Shown piece by piece: positions 29,101 through 41,409 of a stretch of DNA of 64,000 nt. The notes beneath the pieces were generated by a model, which worked only from the letters and a program-made list of their open reading frames with translations, was not told the DNA's origin and did not search any database. The position numbers were made by a program, and so were the translations under genes. Numbering within the stretch: position 1 is the stretch's first letter; each line of letters starts with the position of its first letter. Origin of the DNA: Sthenelais limicola (lineage: Eukaryota > Annelida > Polychaeta > Phyllodocida > Sigalionidae); NCBI GenBank assembly GCA_942159475.1, contig OW804099.1, positions 14,871,499-14,935,498 on the forward strand, in the 5' to 3' direction.

Positions 29101-29335
29101 GGAGGAGGAGGAGGAGGAACCTCAAGAGGAACCTCAAGCTAGGGGTAGGGGTAGGGGTAGGGGTAGGGGTAGAGGAACAGTAAGGGGAAGGGGCAGGGTA
29201 AGGGAATCTTCAGAATCTTCTTCGGATGGGGAGGTTGCACCTCCTCCAGCAAAGAGAGGTAGGGGGAGGGGGAGGGGAAATGTTGAGCAACGCCGGCCAG
29301 GGAGGGGTAGGGGTAGGGGTAGGGGTAGGGGCTGA
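26119..29335 (+). CDS. Transposase-like protein, DUF7869-type (802 aa, four exons)
   Basis: I infer four exons: 26,119-26,408, 26,773-26,870, 27,114-27,285 and 27,487-29,335. Introns of 364, 243 and 201 bp start GTAAGT, GTAATT, GTGAGT and end TTTCAG, TTTCAG, TTCTAG; the frame stays open across every junction. Residues 1-90 are acidic. Cys 93, 98, 100 and 108 form a possible metal site across the first junction. Residues about 180-245 look like a helix-turn-helix ending in a GLVTRSRQGGGHRA motif. Cys 310, 313 and 322 may form a second metal site. The core has SFDFAQQ (Asp388), CDNCSGQNKN (Asp467) and GHTKFAPDW (Asp509), a D-x78-D-x41-D pattern fitting an RNase H/DDE fold. Residues 682-802 are Arg-Gly repeats with an acidic Ser/Glu stretch at about 710-737, likely nucleic-acid binding. 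Catalysis of transposition is inferred; family assignment is from remembered motifs. This copy looks intact. Confidence 0.82.
29141..29326 (+). repeat. (AGGGGT)n runs coding Arg-Gly tail, copy 1
   Basis: Five AGGGGT units at 29,141-29,170 and four at 29,303-29,326 encode Arg-Gly dipeptides. The second copy has six and five units, so both runs change length in steps of 6 bp, which preserves the frame. The coding strand has many G4 tracts and could form G-quadruplexes in DNA or mRNA. Confidence 0.85.
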
Positions 29336-29347
29336 CTGCTATTTTAT

Positions 29348-29383
29348 TGATTTTATTACTGATTTTATTACTGATTTTATTAC
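29348..29383 (+). repeat. 12-bp x3 tandem repeat in 3' UTR, copy 1
   Basis: Three perfect copies of TGATTTTATTAC begin 12 bp after the stop codon. They are conserved in the second transposon at 44,651-44,686. Function unknown; a simple slippage product is the default explanation. Confidence 0.85.
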
Positions 29384-29502
29384 TGGTGAATACTGTTGTA
29401 CATTTTGTTTTGTTAGAATGAATAGGTGTGTTATCATGTATATATTGCAAGCACTGCACCAAAGAATTTTGTACAGAATTATTATACTCGTGTTAACAGG
29501 GT

Positions 29503-29513
29503 AATAAAATAAA
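29503..29513 (+). terminator. Polyadenylation signal of the transposase-like gene, copy 1
   Basis: Overlapping AATAAA hexamers at 29,503-29,508 and 29,508-29,513 lie about 170 bp after the stop codon, with a T-rich stretch (ACTGATTTTTTTATA) just downstream. This suggests a short 3' UTR ending near 29,530. Confidence 0.65.
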
Positions 29514-29518
29514 AAATG

Positions 29519-30006
29519 TTAAATGAAATGCACTGATTTTTTTATATATTGTGGCCCTACTAGTCTATAATACCTGCCCCAAATCTGAGAAAAATCCAAT
29601 CATATGAACTGGTCATTTTGCATGACGACGCGTCCGACATAAATCCCACAAAAGTCTCCTAGAAATGTATTTTGCCCAAATTTCACCCAATTTTCATCGC
29701 GCGATAAAATGATAAGTTACTAAGTAAATGAACTGAATTTGGTATATGTTATGGCTATGGCAGTTAGTAAAGTGTGTCCCAAATTTCATAGAAATCGCTT
29801 GATAACAAATGCCCGTAACCAAGGATGGCGCGCCGAAGGTCACTCGCCGAACTTAAACAGGCTGTATCTCAGTTTCCGGCTCCTCCAGTAACCGCGTCCC
29901 TTAAATACTCACCGCAACCATAGAATTATACCCAATAGGCCTAAAATTAAGCTCTATACATCATTGGAAAGCTCTTTCCTGCTGCTTACCCATCCAATAG
30001 CTAACT
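29519..30006. other. 3' non-coding interior of transposon, copy 1
   Basis: About 490 bp without a gene. Two related segments are visible: CCCCAAATCTGAGAAAAATC (29,577) and GTCCCAAATTTCATAGAAATC (29,777, one base longer than the limit used elsewhere, same pattern), suggesting an old internal duplication. A small inverted repeat GGAAAG-CT-CTTTCC lies at 29,966-29,979. These could be subterminal protein-binding sites, but nothing proves it. Confidence 0.45.
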
Positions 30007-30055
30007 CCAAAATCGATTTGGCCGACATGGGACTCATTTTGATGGAGCGGATCTC
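30007..30055 (-). repeat. Right terminal inverted repeat, copy 1
   Basis: Inverse partner of 25,500-25,548; the core GCCGACATGGGACTCATTTT plus GATG lies at 30,021-30,044. The element ends GGATCTC at 30,055. Confidence 0.85.
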
Positions 30056-30059
30056 ATAT
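30056..30059. repeat. Target-site duplication ATAT, right (copy 1)
   Basis: Partner of the ATAT at 25,496-25,499; satellite resumes in phase as ATATAGACTCAC. Confidence 0.65.
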
Positions 30060-32973
30060 AGACTCACTGCTATCATGTGTATATTTACAACTAGTAGTAT
30101 ATGGAGGCTGGTATTAGTTGCAGGATACATATATAGACTCACCGCTATCATGTATTTATTTACAACTAGTAGTATATGTAGGCTGGTATTAGTTGCAGGA
30201 TACATATAAATACTAGACTCACTGCTATCATGTATTTATATACAACTAGTAGTATATGTAGGCTGGTATTAGTTGCAGGATACATATAAATACTAGACTC
30301 ACTGCTATCATGTATTTATTTACAACTAGTAGTATATGGAGGCTGGTATTAGTTGCAGGATACATATATATAGACTCACGGCTATCATGTATTTATTTAC
30401 AACTAGTAGTATATGGGGGCTGGTATTAGTTGCAGGATACATATATAGACTCACTGCTATCATGTATTTATTTACAACTAGTAGTATATGGAGGCTGGTA
30501 TTAGTTGCAGGATACATATATAGACTCACTGCTATCATGTATTTATTTACAACTAGTAGTATATGGAGGCTGGTATTAGTTGCAGGATACATATATAGAC
30601 TCACTGCTATCATGTATTTATTTACAACTAGTAGTATATGGAGGCTGGTATTAGTTGCAGGATACATATATAGACTCACGGCTATCATGTATTTATTTAC
30701 AACTAGTGGTATATGGAGGCTGGTATTAGTTGCAGGATACATATAAATACTAGACTCACCGCTATCCTGTATTTATTTACAACTAGTAGTATATGTAGGC
30801 TGGTATTAGTTGCAGGACACATATATAGACTCACTGCTATCATGTATATATTTACAACTAGTAGTATATGGAGGCTGGTATTAGTTGCAGGATACATATA
30901 AATACTAGACTCACGGCTATCATGTATTTATTTACAACTAGTAGTATATGGAGGCTGGTATTAGTTGCAGGATACATATAAATACTAGACTCACTGCTAT
31001 CATGTATTTATTTACAACTAGTAGTATATATATATGGAGGCTGGTATTAGTTGCAGGATACATATAAATACTAGATTCACGGCTATCATGTATTTATTTA
31101 CAACTAGTAGTATATGTAGGCTGGTATTAGTTGCAGGACACATATATAGACTCACTGCTATCATGTATTTATTTACAACTAGTAGTATATGGAGGCTGGT
31201 ATTAGATGCAGGATACATATATAGACTCACTGCTATCATGTATTTATTTACAACTAGTAGTATATGGGGGCTTGTATTAGTTGCAGGATACATATATAGA
31301 CTCACAGCTATCATGTATTTATTTACAACTAGTAGTATATGGAGGCTGGTATTAGTTGCAGGATACATATATAGACTCACAGCTATCATGTATTTATTTA
31401 CAACTAGTAGTATATGTAGGTTGGTATTAGTTGCAGGATACATATATAGACCCACTGCTATCCTGTATTTATTTACAACTAGTAGTGTATGGAGGCTGGT
31501 ATTAGTTGCAGGATACATGTAGAGACTCACGGCTATCCTGTATTTATTTACAACTAGTAGTATATGGAGGCTGGTATTAGTTGCAGGATACATGTATAGA
31601 CTCACTGCTATCATGTATTTATTTACAACTAGTAGTATATGGAGGCTGGTATTAGTTGCAGGATACATATAAATACTAGACTCACTGCTATCATGTATAT
31701 ATTTACAACTAGTAGTGTATGGAGGCTGGTATTAGTTGCAGGATACATATATAGACTCACTGCTATCCTGTATTTATTTACAACTAGTAGAATATGGAGG
31801 CTGGTATTAGTTGCAGGATACATATATATAGACTCACTGCTATCCTGTATTTATTTACAACTAGTAGTATATGGGGGCTGGTATTAGTTGCAGGATACAT
31901 ATAAATACTAGACTCACTGCTATCCTGTATTTATTTACAACTAGTAGTATATGGAGGCTGGTATTAGTTGCAGGATACATATCGATACTAGACTCACTGC
32001 TATCATGTATTTATTTACAACTAGTAGTATATGGAGGCTGGTATTAGTTGCAGGACACATATATAGACTCACCGCTATCATGTATTTATTTACAACTAGT
32101 AGTATATGGAGGCTGGTATTAGTTGCAGGACACATATATAGACTCACTGCTATCCTGTATTTATTTACAACTAGTAGTATATGGAGGCTGGTATTAGTTG
32201 CAGGATACATATATAGACTCACTGCTATCATGTATTTATTAACAACTAGTAGTATATGGAGGCTGGTATTAGTTGCAGGATACATATAAATACTAGACTC
32301 ACTGCTATCATGTATTTATTTACAACTAGTAGTATATGGGGGCTGGTATTAGTTGCAGGATACATATAAATACTAGACTCACTGCTATCATGTATTTATT
32401 TACAACTAGTAGTATATGGAGGCTGGTATTAGTTGCAGGATACATATATAGACTCACTGCTATCCTGTATTTATTTACAACTAGTAGTATATGTAGGCTA
32501 GTATTAGTTGCAGGATACATATATATAGACTCACGGCTATCCTGTATTTATTTACAACTAGTAGTATATGGAGGCTGGTATTAGTTGCAGGATACATATT
32601 CAGACTCACTGCTATCCTGTATTTATTTACAACTAGTAGTATATGGAGGCTGGTATTAGTTGCAGGATACATATACAGACTCACTGCTATCCTGTATTTA
32701 TTTACAACTAGTAGTATATGGAGGCTGGTATTAGTTGCAGGATACATATAAATACTAGACTCACTGCTATCATGTATTTATTTACAACTAGTAGTATATG
32801 TAGGCTGGTATTAGTTGCAGGACACATATATAGACTCACTGCTATCATGTATATATTTACAACTAGTTGTATATGGAGGCTGGTATTAGTAGCAGGATAC
32901 ATATCTAGACTCACTGCTATCATGTATATATTTACAACTAGTAGTATATGTAGGCTTGTATTAGTTGCAGGAT

Positions 32974-32985
32974 ACATACATAGAC
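32974..32985. other. Empty target site paralogous to the transposon insertion site
   Basis: The satellite block that flanks both transposons (CTAGTTGTATATGG unit, CATATCTAGACTC unit, then TGTAGGCTTGTATTAG) is present here without interruption, with spacer ACATACATAGAC followed by TGCTATCATGTGTATATTTAC, the same variant found right of the transposon. Equivalent uninterrupted sites occur at 49,113-49,124, 52,778-52,789, 53,310-53,321 and 55,076-55,087. They show what the target looked like before insertion. Confidence 0.75.
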
Positions 32986-35900
32986 TCACTGCTATCATGT
33001 GTATATTTACAACTAGTAGTATATGTAGGCTTGTATTAGTTGCAGGATACATATATAGACTCACTGCTATCATGTATTTATTTACAACTAGTAGTATATG
33101 TAGGCTGGTATTAGATGCAGGATACATAAAAATACTAGACTCACTGCTATCATGTATTTATTTACATCTAGTAGTATATGGAGGCTGGTATTAGTTGCAG
33201 GATACATATATATAGACTCACGGCTATCATGTATTTATTTACAACTAGTAGTATATGGGGGCTGGTATTAGTTGCAGGTTACATATATAGACTCACTGCT
33301 ATCATGTATTTATTTACAACTAGTAGTATATGGAGGCTGGTATTAGTTGCAGGATACATATATAGACTCACAGCTATCATGTATTTATTTACAACTAGTA
33401 GTATATGTAGGTTGGTATTAGTTGCAGGATACATATATAGACCCACTGCTATCCTGTATTTATTTACAACTAGTAGTGTATGGAGGCTGGTATTAGTTGC
33501 AGGATACATGTATAGACTCACGGCTATCCTGTATTTATTTACAACTAGTAGTATATGGAGGCTGGTATTAGTTGCAGGATACATGTATAGACTCACTGCT
33601 ATCATGTATTTATTTACAACTAGTAGTATATGGAGGCTGGTATTAGTTGCAGGATACATATAAATACTAGACTCACTGCTATCATGTATTTATTTACAAC
33701 TAGTAGTATATGGAGGCTGGTATTAGTTGCAGGATACATATATAGACTCACTGCTATCATGTATTTATTTACAACTAGTAGTATATGGAGGCTGGTATTA
33801 GTTGCAGGATACATATATAGACTCACAGCTATCATGTATTTATTTACAACTAGTAGTATATGGAGGCTGGTATTCGTTGCAGGATACATATAAATACTAG
33901 ACTCACTGCTATCATGTATTTATTTACAACTAGTAGTATATGGAGGCTGGTATTAGTTGCAGGATACATATATAGACTCACTGCTATCATGTATTTATTT
34001 ACAACTAATAGTACATGGAGGCTGGTATTAGTTGCAGGATACATATATAGACTCACTGCTATCCTGTATTTATTTACAACTAGTAGTATATGGAGGCTGG
34101 TATTAGTTGCAGGATACATATATATAGACTCACAGCTATCATGTATTTATTTACAACTAGTAGTATATGGAGGCTGGTATTAGTTGCAGGATACATATAA
34201 ATACTAGACTCACTGCTATCCTGTATTTATTTACAACTAGTAGTATATGGGGGCTGGTATTAGTTGCAGGATACATATAAATACTAGACCCACTGCTATC
34301 CTGTATTTATTTACAACTAGTAGTATATGGAGGCTGGTATTAGTTGCAGGATACATATATAGACTCACTGCTATCCTGTATTTATTTACAACTAGTAGTA
34401 TATGGGGGCTGGTATTAGTTGCAGGATACATATATAGACTCACTGCTATCATGTATTTATTTACAACTAGTAGTATATGGAGGCTGGTATTAGTTGCAGG
34501 ATACATATAAATACTAGACTCACTGCTATCATGTATTTATTTACAACTAGTAGTATATGGAGGCTGGTATTAGTTGCAGGATACATATATAGACTCACTG
34601 CTATCATGTATTTATTTACAACTAGTAGTATATGGAGGCTGGTATTAGTTGCAGGATACATATATAGACTCACTGCTATCCTGTATTTATTTACAACTAG
34701 TAGTATATGGGGGCTGGTATTAGTTGCAGGATACATATATAGACACACTGCTATCATGTATTTATTTACAACTAGTAATATATGTAGGCTGGTATTAGTT
34801 GCAGGATACATATATAGACTCACTGCTATCATGTATTTATTTACAACTAGTAGTATATGGAGGCTGGTATTAGTTGCAGGATACATATATATACTAGACT
34901 CACTGCTATCATGTATTTATTTACAACCAGTAGTATATGGAGGCTGGTATTAGTTGTAGGATACATATAAATACTAGACTCACTGCTATCATGTATTTAT
35001 TTACAACTAGTAGTATATGGAGGCTGGTATTAGTTGCAGGACACATATAAATACTAGACTCACTGCTATCATGTATTTATTTACAACTAGTAGTATATGG
35101 AGGCTGGTATTAGTTGCAGGATACATATAATACTAGACTCACCGCTATCATGTATTTATTTACAACTAGTAGTATATGGAGGCTGGTATTAGTTGCAGGA
35201 TACACATATAGACTCACTGCTATCATGTATTTATTTACAACTAGTAGAATATGGAGGCTGGTATTAGTTGCAGGATACATATATAGACTCACTGCTATCC
35301 TCTATTTATTTACAACTAGTAGTATATGGAGGCTGGTATTAGTTGCAGGATACATATATAGACTCACCGCTATCCTGTATTTATTTACAACTAGTAGTAT
35401 ATGTAGGCTGGTATTAGTTGCAGGATACATATATAGACTCACTGCTATCCTGTATTTATTTACAACTAGTAGTATATGGAGGCTGGTATTAGTTGCAGGA
35501 TACATATAAATACTAGACTCACCGCTATCATGTATTTAATTACAACTAGTAGAATATGGAGGCTGGTATTAGTTGCAGGACACATATAAATACTAGACTC
35601 ACTGCTATCATGTATTTATTTACAACTGGTAGTATATGGGGGCTGGTATTAGTTGCAGGATACATATATAGACTCACCGCTATCCTGTATTTATTTACAA
35701 CTAGTAGTATATGGAGGCTGGTATTAGTTGCAGGATACATATATAGACTCACTGCTATCCTGTATTTATTTACAACTAGTAGTATATGGAGGCTGGTATT
35801 AGTTGCAGGATACATATATATACTCACTGCTATCATGTATTTATTTACAACTAGTAGTATTTGGAGGCTGGTATTAGTTGCAGGATACATATATAGACTC

Positions 35901-38900
35901 ACTGCTATCATGTATTTATTAACAACTAGTAGTATATGGAGGCTGGTATTCGTTGCAGGATACATATAAATACTAGACTCACTGCTATCATGTATTTATT
36001 TACAACTAGTAGTATATGGAGGCTGGTATTAGTTGCAGGATACATATATAGACTCACTGCTATCATGTATTTATTTACAACTAGTAGTATATGGAGGCTG
36101 GTATTAGTTGCAGGATACATATATATAGACTCACAGCTATCATGTATTTATTTACAACTAGTAGTATATGGAGGCTGGTATTAGTTGCAGGATACATATA
36201 AATACTAGACTCACTGCTATCCTGTATTTATTTACAACTAGTAGTATATGGGGGCTGGTATTAGTTGCAGGATACATATAAATACTAGACCCACTGCTAT
36301 CCTGTATTTATTTACAACTAGTATATGGAGGCTGGTATTAGTTGCAGGATACATATATAGACTCACTGCTATCCTGTACTTATTTACAACTAGTAGTATA
36401 TGGAGGCTGGTATTCGTTGCAGGATACATATAAATACTAGACTCACTGCTATCATGTATTTATTTACAACTAGTAGTATATGGAGGCTGGTATTAGTTGC
36501 AGGATACATATATAGACTCACTGCTATCATGTATTTATTTACAACTAATAGTATATGGAGGCTGGTATTAGTTGCAGGATACATATATAGACTCACTGCT
36601 ATCCTGTATTTATTTACAACTAGTAGTATATGGAGGCTGGTATTAGTTGCAGGATACATATATATAGACTCACAGCTATCATGTATTTATTTACAACTAG
36701 TAGTATATGGAGGCTGGTATTAGTTGCAGGATACATATAAATACTAGACTCACTGCTATCCTGTATTTATTTACAACTAGTAGTATATGGGGGCTGGTAT
36801 TAGTTGCAGGATACATATAAATACTAGACCCACTGCTATCCTGTATTTATTTACAACTAGTATATGGAGGCTGGTATTAGTTGCAGGATACATATATAGA
36901 CTCACTGCTATCCTGTATTTATTTACAACTAGTAGTATATGGGGGCTGGTATTAGTTGCAGGATACATATATAGACTCACTGCTATCATGTATTTATTTA
37001 CAACTAGTAGTATATGGAGGCTGGTATTAGTTGCAGGATACATATAAATACTAGACTCACTGCTATCATGTATTTATTTACAACTAGTAGTATATGGAGG
37101 CTGGTATTAGTTGCAGGATACATATATATAGACTCACGGCTATCATGTATTTATTTACAACTAGTAGTATATGGAGGCTGGTATTAGTTGCAGGATACAT
37201 ATATAGACTCACTGCTATCATGTATTTATTTTCAACTAGTAGTATATGGAGGCTGGTATTAGTTGCAGGATACATATATAGACACACTGCTATCATGTAT
37301 TTATTTACAACTAGTAGTATATGGAGGCTGGTATTAGTTGCAGGACACATATATAGACTCACCGCTATCATGTATTTATTTACAACTAGTAGTATATGGA
37401 GGCTGGTATTAGTTGCAGGATACATATATAGACTCACTGCTATCATGTATTTATTTACAACTAGTAGTATATGGAGGCTGGTATTAGTTGCAAGATACAT
37501 ATATAGACTCACTGCTATCATGTATTTATTTACAACCAGTAGTATATGGAGGCTGGTATTAGTTGCAGGATACATATATAGACTCACTGCTATCCTGTAT
37601 TTATTTACAACTAGTAGTATATGGAGGCTGGTATTAGTTGCAGGATACATATAAATACTAGACTCACTGCTATCATGTATTTATTTACAACTAATAGTAT
37701 ATGTAGGCTGGTATTAGTTGCAGGATACATATATAGACTCACAGCTATCATGTATTTATTTACAACTAGTAGTATATGTAGGTTGGTATTAGTTGCAGGA
37801 TACATATATAGACCCACTGCTATCCTGTATTTATTTACAACTAGTAGTGTATGGAGGCTGGTATTAGTTGCAGGATACATATAAATACTAGACACACTGC
37901 TATCATGTATTTATTTACAACTAGTAGAATATGGAGGCTGGTATTAGTTGCAGGACACATATAAATACTAGACTCACTGCTATCATGTATTTATTTACAA
38001 CTAGTAGTATATGGAGGCTGGTATTAGTTGCAGGATACATATATATAGACTCACAGCTATCATGTATTTATTTACAACTAGTAGTATATGGAGGCTGGTA
38101 TTAGTTGCAGGATACATATAAATACTAGACTCACTGCTATCCTGTATTTATTTACAACTAGTAGTATATGGGGGCTGGTATTAGTTGCAGGATACATATA
38201 AATACTAGACCCACTGCTATCCTGTATTTATTTACAACTAGTAGTATATGGAGGCTGGTATTAGTTGCAGGATACATATATAGACTCACTGCTATCCTGT
38301 ATTTATTTACAACTAGTAGTATATGGGGGCTGGTATTAGTTGCAGGATACATATATAGACTCACTGCTATCATGTATTTATTTACAACTAGTAGTATATG
38401 GAGGCTGGTATTAGTTGCAGGATACATATAAATACTAGACTCACTGCTATCCTGTATTTATTTACAACTAGTAGTATATGGGGGCTGGTATTAGTTGCAG
38501 GATACATATAAATACTAGACCCACTGCTATCCTGTATTTATTTACAACTAGTATATGGAGGCTGGTATTAGTTGCAGGATACATATATAGACTCACTGCT
38601 ATCCTGTATTTATTTACAACTAGTAGTATATGGGGGCTGGTATTAGTTGCAGGATACATATATAGACTCACTGCTATCATGTATTTATTTACAACTAGTA
38701 GTATATGGAGGCTGGTATTAGTTGCAGGATACATATAAATACTAGACTCACTGCTATCATGTATTTATTTACAACTAGTAGTATATGGAGGCTGGTATTA
38801 GTTGCAGGATACATATATATAGACTCACGGCTATCATGTATTTATTTACAACTAGTAGTATATGGAGGCTGGTATTAGTTGCAGGATACATATATAGACT

Positions 38901-39499
38901 CACTGCTATCATGTATTTATTTACAACTAGTAGTATATGGAGGCTGGTATTAGTTGCAGGATACATATATAGACACACTGCTATCATGTATTTATTTACA
39001 ACTAGTAATATATGTAGGCTGGTATTAGTTGCAGGATACATATATAGACTCACTGCTATCATGTATTTATTTACAACTAGTAGTATATGGAGGCTGGTAT
39101 TAGTTGCAGGATACATATAAATACTAGACTCACTGCTATCATGTATTTATTTACAACTAGTAGTATATGGAGGCTGGTATTAGTTGCAGGATACATATAT
39201 AGACTCACTGCTATCATGTATTTATTTACAACTAGTAGTATATGGAGGCTGGTATTAGTTGCAGGATACATATATAGACTCACTGCTATCCTGTATTTAT
39301 TTACAACTAGTAGTATATGGAGGCTGGTATTAGTTGCAGGACACATATATAGACTCACTGCTATCATGTATTTATTTACAACTAGTAGTATATGGAGGCT
39401 GGTATTAGTTGCAGGACACATATATAGACTCACCGCTATCATGTATATATTTACAACTAGTAGTATATGGAGGCTGGTATTAGTTGCAGGACACATATA

Positions 39500-40790
39500 T
39501 AGACTCACCGCTATCATGTATTTATTTACAACTAGTAGTATATGGGGGCTGGTATTAGTTGCAGGATACATATATAGACTCACTGCTATCATGTATTTAT
39601 TTACAACTAGTAGTATATGGAGGCTGGTATTAGTTGCAGGATACATATAAATACTAGACTCACTGCTATCATGTATTTATTTACAACTAGTAGTATATGG
39701 AGGCTGGTATTAGTTGCAGGATACATATATAGACTCACTGCTATCATGTATTTATTTACAACTAGTAGTATATGGAGGCTGGTATTAGTTGCAGGATACA
39801 TATATAGACTCACTGCTATCCTGTATTTATTTACAACTAGTAGTATATGGAGGCTGGTATCAGTTGCAGGACACATATATAGACTCACTGCTATCATGTA
39901 TTTATTTACAACTAGTAGTATATGGAGGCTGGTATTAGTTGCAGGACACATATATAGACTCACCGCTATCATGTATATATTTACAACTAGTAGTATATGG
40001 AGGCTGGTATTAGTTGCAGGACACATATATAGACTCACTGCTATCATGTATTTATTTACAACTAGTAGTATATGGAGGCTGGTATTAGTTGCAGGACACA
40101 TATATAGACTCACTGCTATCCTGTATTTATTTACAACTAGTAGTATATGGAGGCTGGTATTAGTTGCAGGATACATATATAGACTCACTGCTATCATGTA
40201 TTTATTAACAACTAGTAGTATATGGAGGCTGGTATTAGTTGCAGGATACATATATAGACTCACTGCTATCCTGTATTTATTTACAACTAGTAGTATATGG
40301 GGGCTGGTATTAGTTGCAGGATACATATAAATACTAGACTCACTGCTATCATGTATTTATTTACAACTAGTAGAATATGGAGGCTGGTATTAGTTGCAGG
40401 ACACATATAAATACTAGACTCACTGCTATCATGTATTTATTTACAACTGGTAGTATATGGGGGCTGGTATTAGTTGCAGGATACATATATAGACTCACCG
40501 CTATCCTGTATTTATTTACAACTAGTAGTATATGGAGGCTGGTATTAGTTGCAGGATACATATATAGACTCACTGCTATCCTGTATTTATTTACAACTAG
40601 TAGTATATGGGGGCTGGTATTAGTTGCAGGACACATATATAGACTCACTGCTATCATGTATATATTTACAACTAGTTGTATATGGAGGCTGGTATTAGTA
40701 GCAGGATACATATCTAGACTCACTGCTATCATGTATATATTTACAACTAGTAGTATATGTAGGCTTGTATTAGTTGCAGGATACATATAT
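39500..40790. repeat. Left flank of the duplicated transposon-bearing block (copy 2)
   Basis: Counterpart of 24,210-25,499, shift 15,291 bp. A few single-base differences are visible, for example GGTATCAGTTG near 39,858 where copy 1 has GGTATTAGTTG, and CTAGTAGTATATGG near 39,840 where copy 1 has CTAGTCGTATATGG. Confidence 0.82.
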
Positions 40791-40839
40791 GTGAGGCGAT
40801 TCATCAAAAAGAGTCCCATGTGGGCAACTTTCATTTTGA
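40791..40839 (+). repeat. Left terminal inverted repeat, copy 2
   Basis: Same as the left TIR of copy 1 except G instead of C at 40,822 in the conserved core (CCATGTGGGC), adding a second mismatch to the right TIR. Confidence 0.85.
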
Positions 40840-41409
40840 GATATAGGGCTCCAAAGGTGGTATAGGACTTTTTCGGTCGAAAACTTTTTTTCCCGTAATA
40901 TTAATCTTTATTATGTTTTTTTTTAGACTGGAAAATATTTTGTACCAAAAACAATTATTTACGCTTCATAACGGCCGGTAAACATTTTCCTAACATGGTT
41001 GGATGGGTTTAAACAAAGGAGCCGAAGGCTATTTTTCACTAAATTCACTCGTACGCCGTGGATATTTGACCCCAGCACATTTGGTATCCTCGGAAAGCCG
41101 CGAATCTCCTCTAGCCAATGGGATTCTTCCCTTTTGAATCGCCGCGTAAGTAAACCAATCACAGAGCTCTCTCCAAGTGCATTCGGCGTAAACAATGGTT
41201 GCTAGGGTCGTCAAGGGAGCCCACGAGGGGTCGATACAGCCCTGTGATTGGTCCAGCCGCTCCGAAAGATCAACTTCCGGCTGACGCCATCTTCTAGCGT
41301 GGTCTTGGATTTGAATCGAAGCGACCAGTTATTCCTCGATTCCAGACGATACAAGACGTGTTTTACTCTCCAACAAAGTTTTAAATGGACCAAGGTTTAT
41401 TATTTAAAC
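40840..41409 (+). promoter_or_regulatory. 5' non-coding region and promoter, copy 2
   Basis: Same content as in copy 1. The three CCAAT/ATTGG boxes are retained at about 41,115, 41,155 and 41,247. A C-to-T change occurs near 41,062, and the upstream in-frame ATG is lost (ACG at 41,284). Confidence 0.5.

Larger units (their letters stand above)
25500..30055 (+). mobile_element. DNA transposon, copy 1 (4,556 bp), complete
   Basis: This is unique sequence sharply bounded by satellite on both sides. The ends are inverted repeats: the left begins GTGAGGCGATTCATC, and the complement of the right begins GAGATCCGCTCCATC. A 24-bp core (25,511-25,534 and 30,021-30,044) differs at one position and lies exactly 11 bp from each end. 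One plus-strand gene with four exons fills 26,119-29,335. The element has its own promoter-like region and polyadenylation signal. A related copy lies at 40,791-45,358. TIRs, a short target duplication and an RNase H-like protein with a D-D-D pattern fit a cut-and-paste transposon. I place the protein with the DUF7869-type family from memory; the superfamily is not one of the classical ones I can name. Confidence 0.88.
30056..40790. repeat. Satellite array B (75-bp unit, about 140 copies)
   Basis: Same unit and orientation as array A, resuming in register after the transposon. The first 1.8 kb (to about 31,900) matches the satellite right of the second transposon (45,359 on), apart from small gains and losses of units and one extra TATATA near 31,027. 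Later parts contain 72-bp units lacking one TAG (ACAACTAGTATATGG at about 36,320, 36,857 and 38,550, as also at about 22,875) and repeated blocks such as 34,247/36,248/36,787/38,168/38,478. The end (39,500-40,790) duplicates 24,210-25,499. No gene is seen. Confidence 0.97.

Noticed and set aside
29141..29326. Telomere-like repeat from (AGGGGT)n
   Set aside because: The runs are short, in frame within the Arg-Gly tail and internal to the transposon; the motif is not the usual animal telomere repeat TTAGGG.
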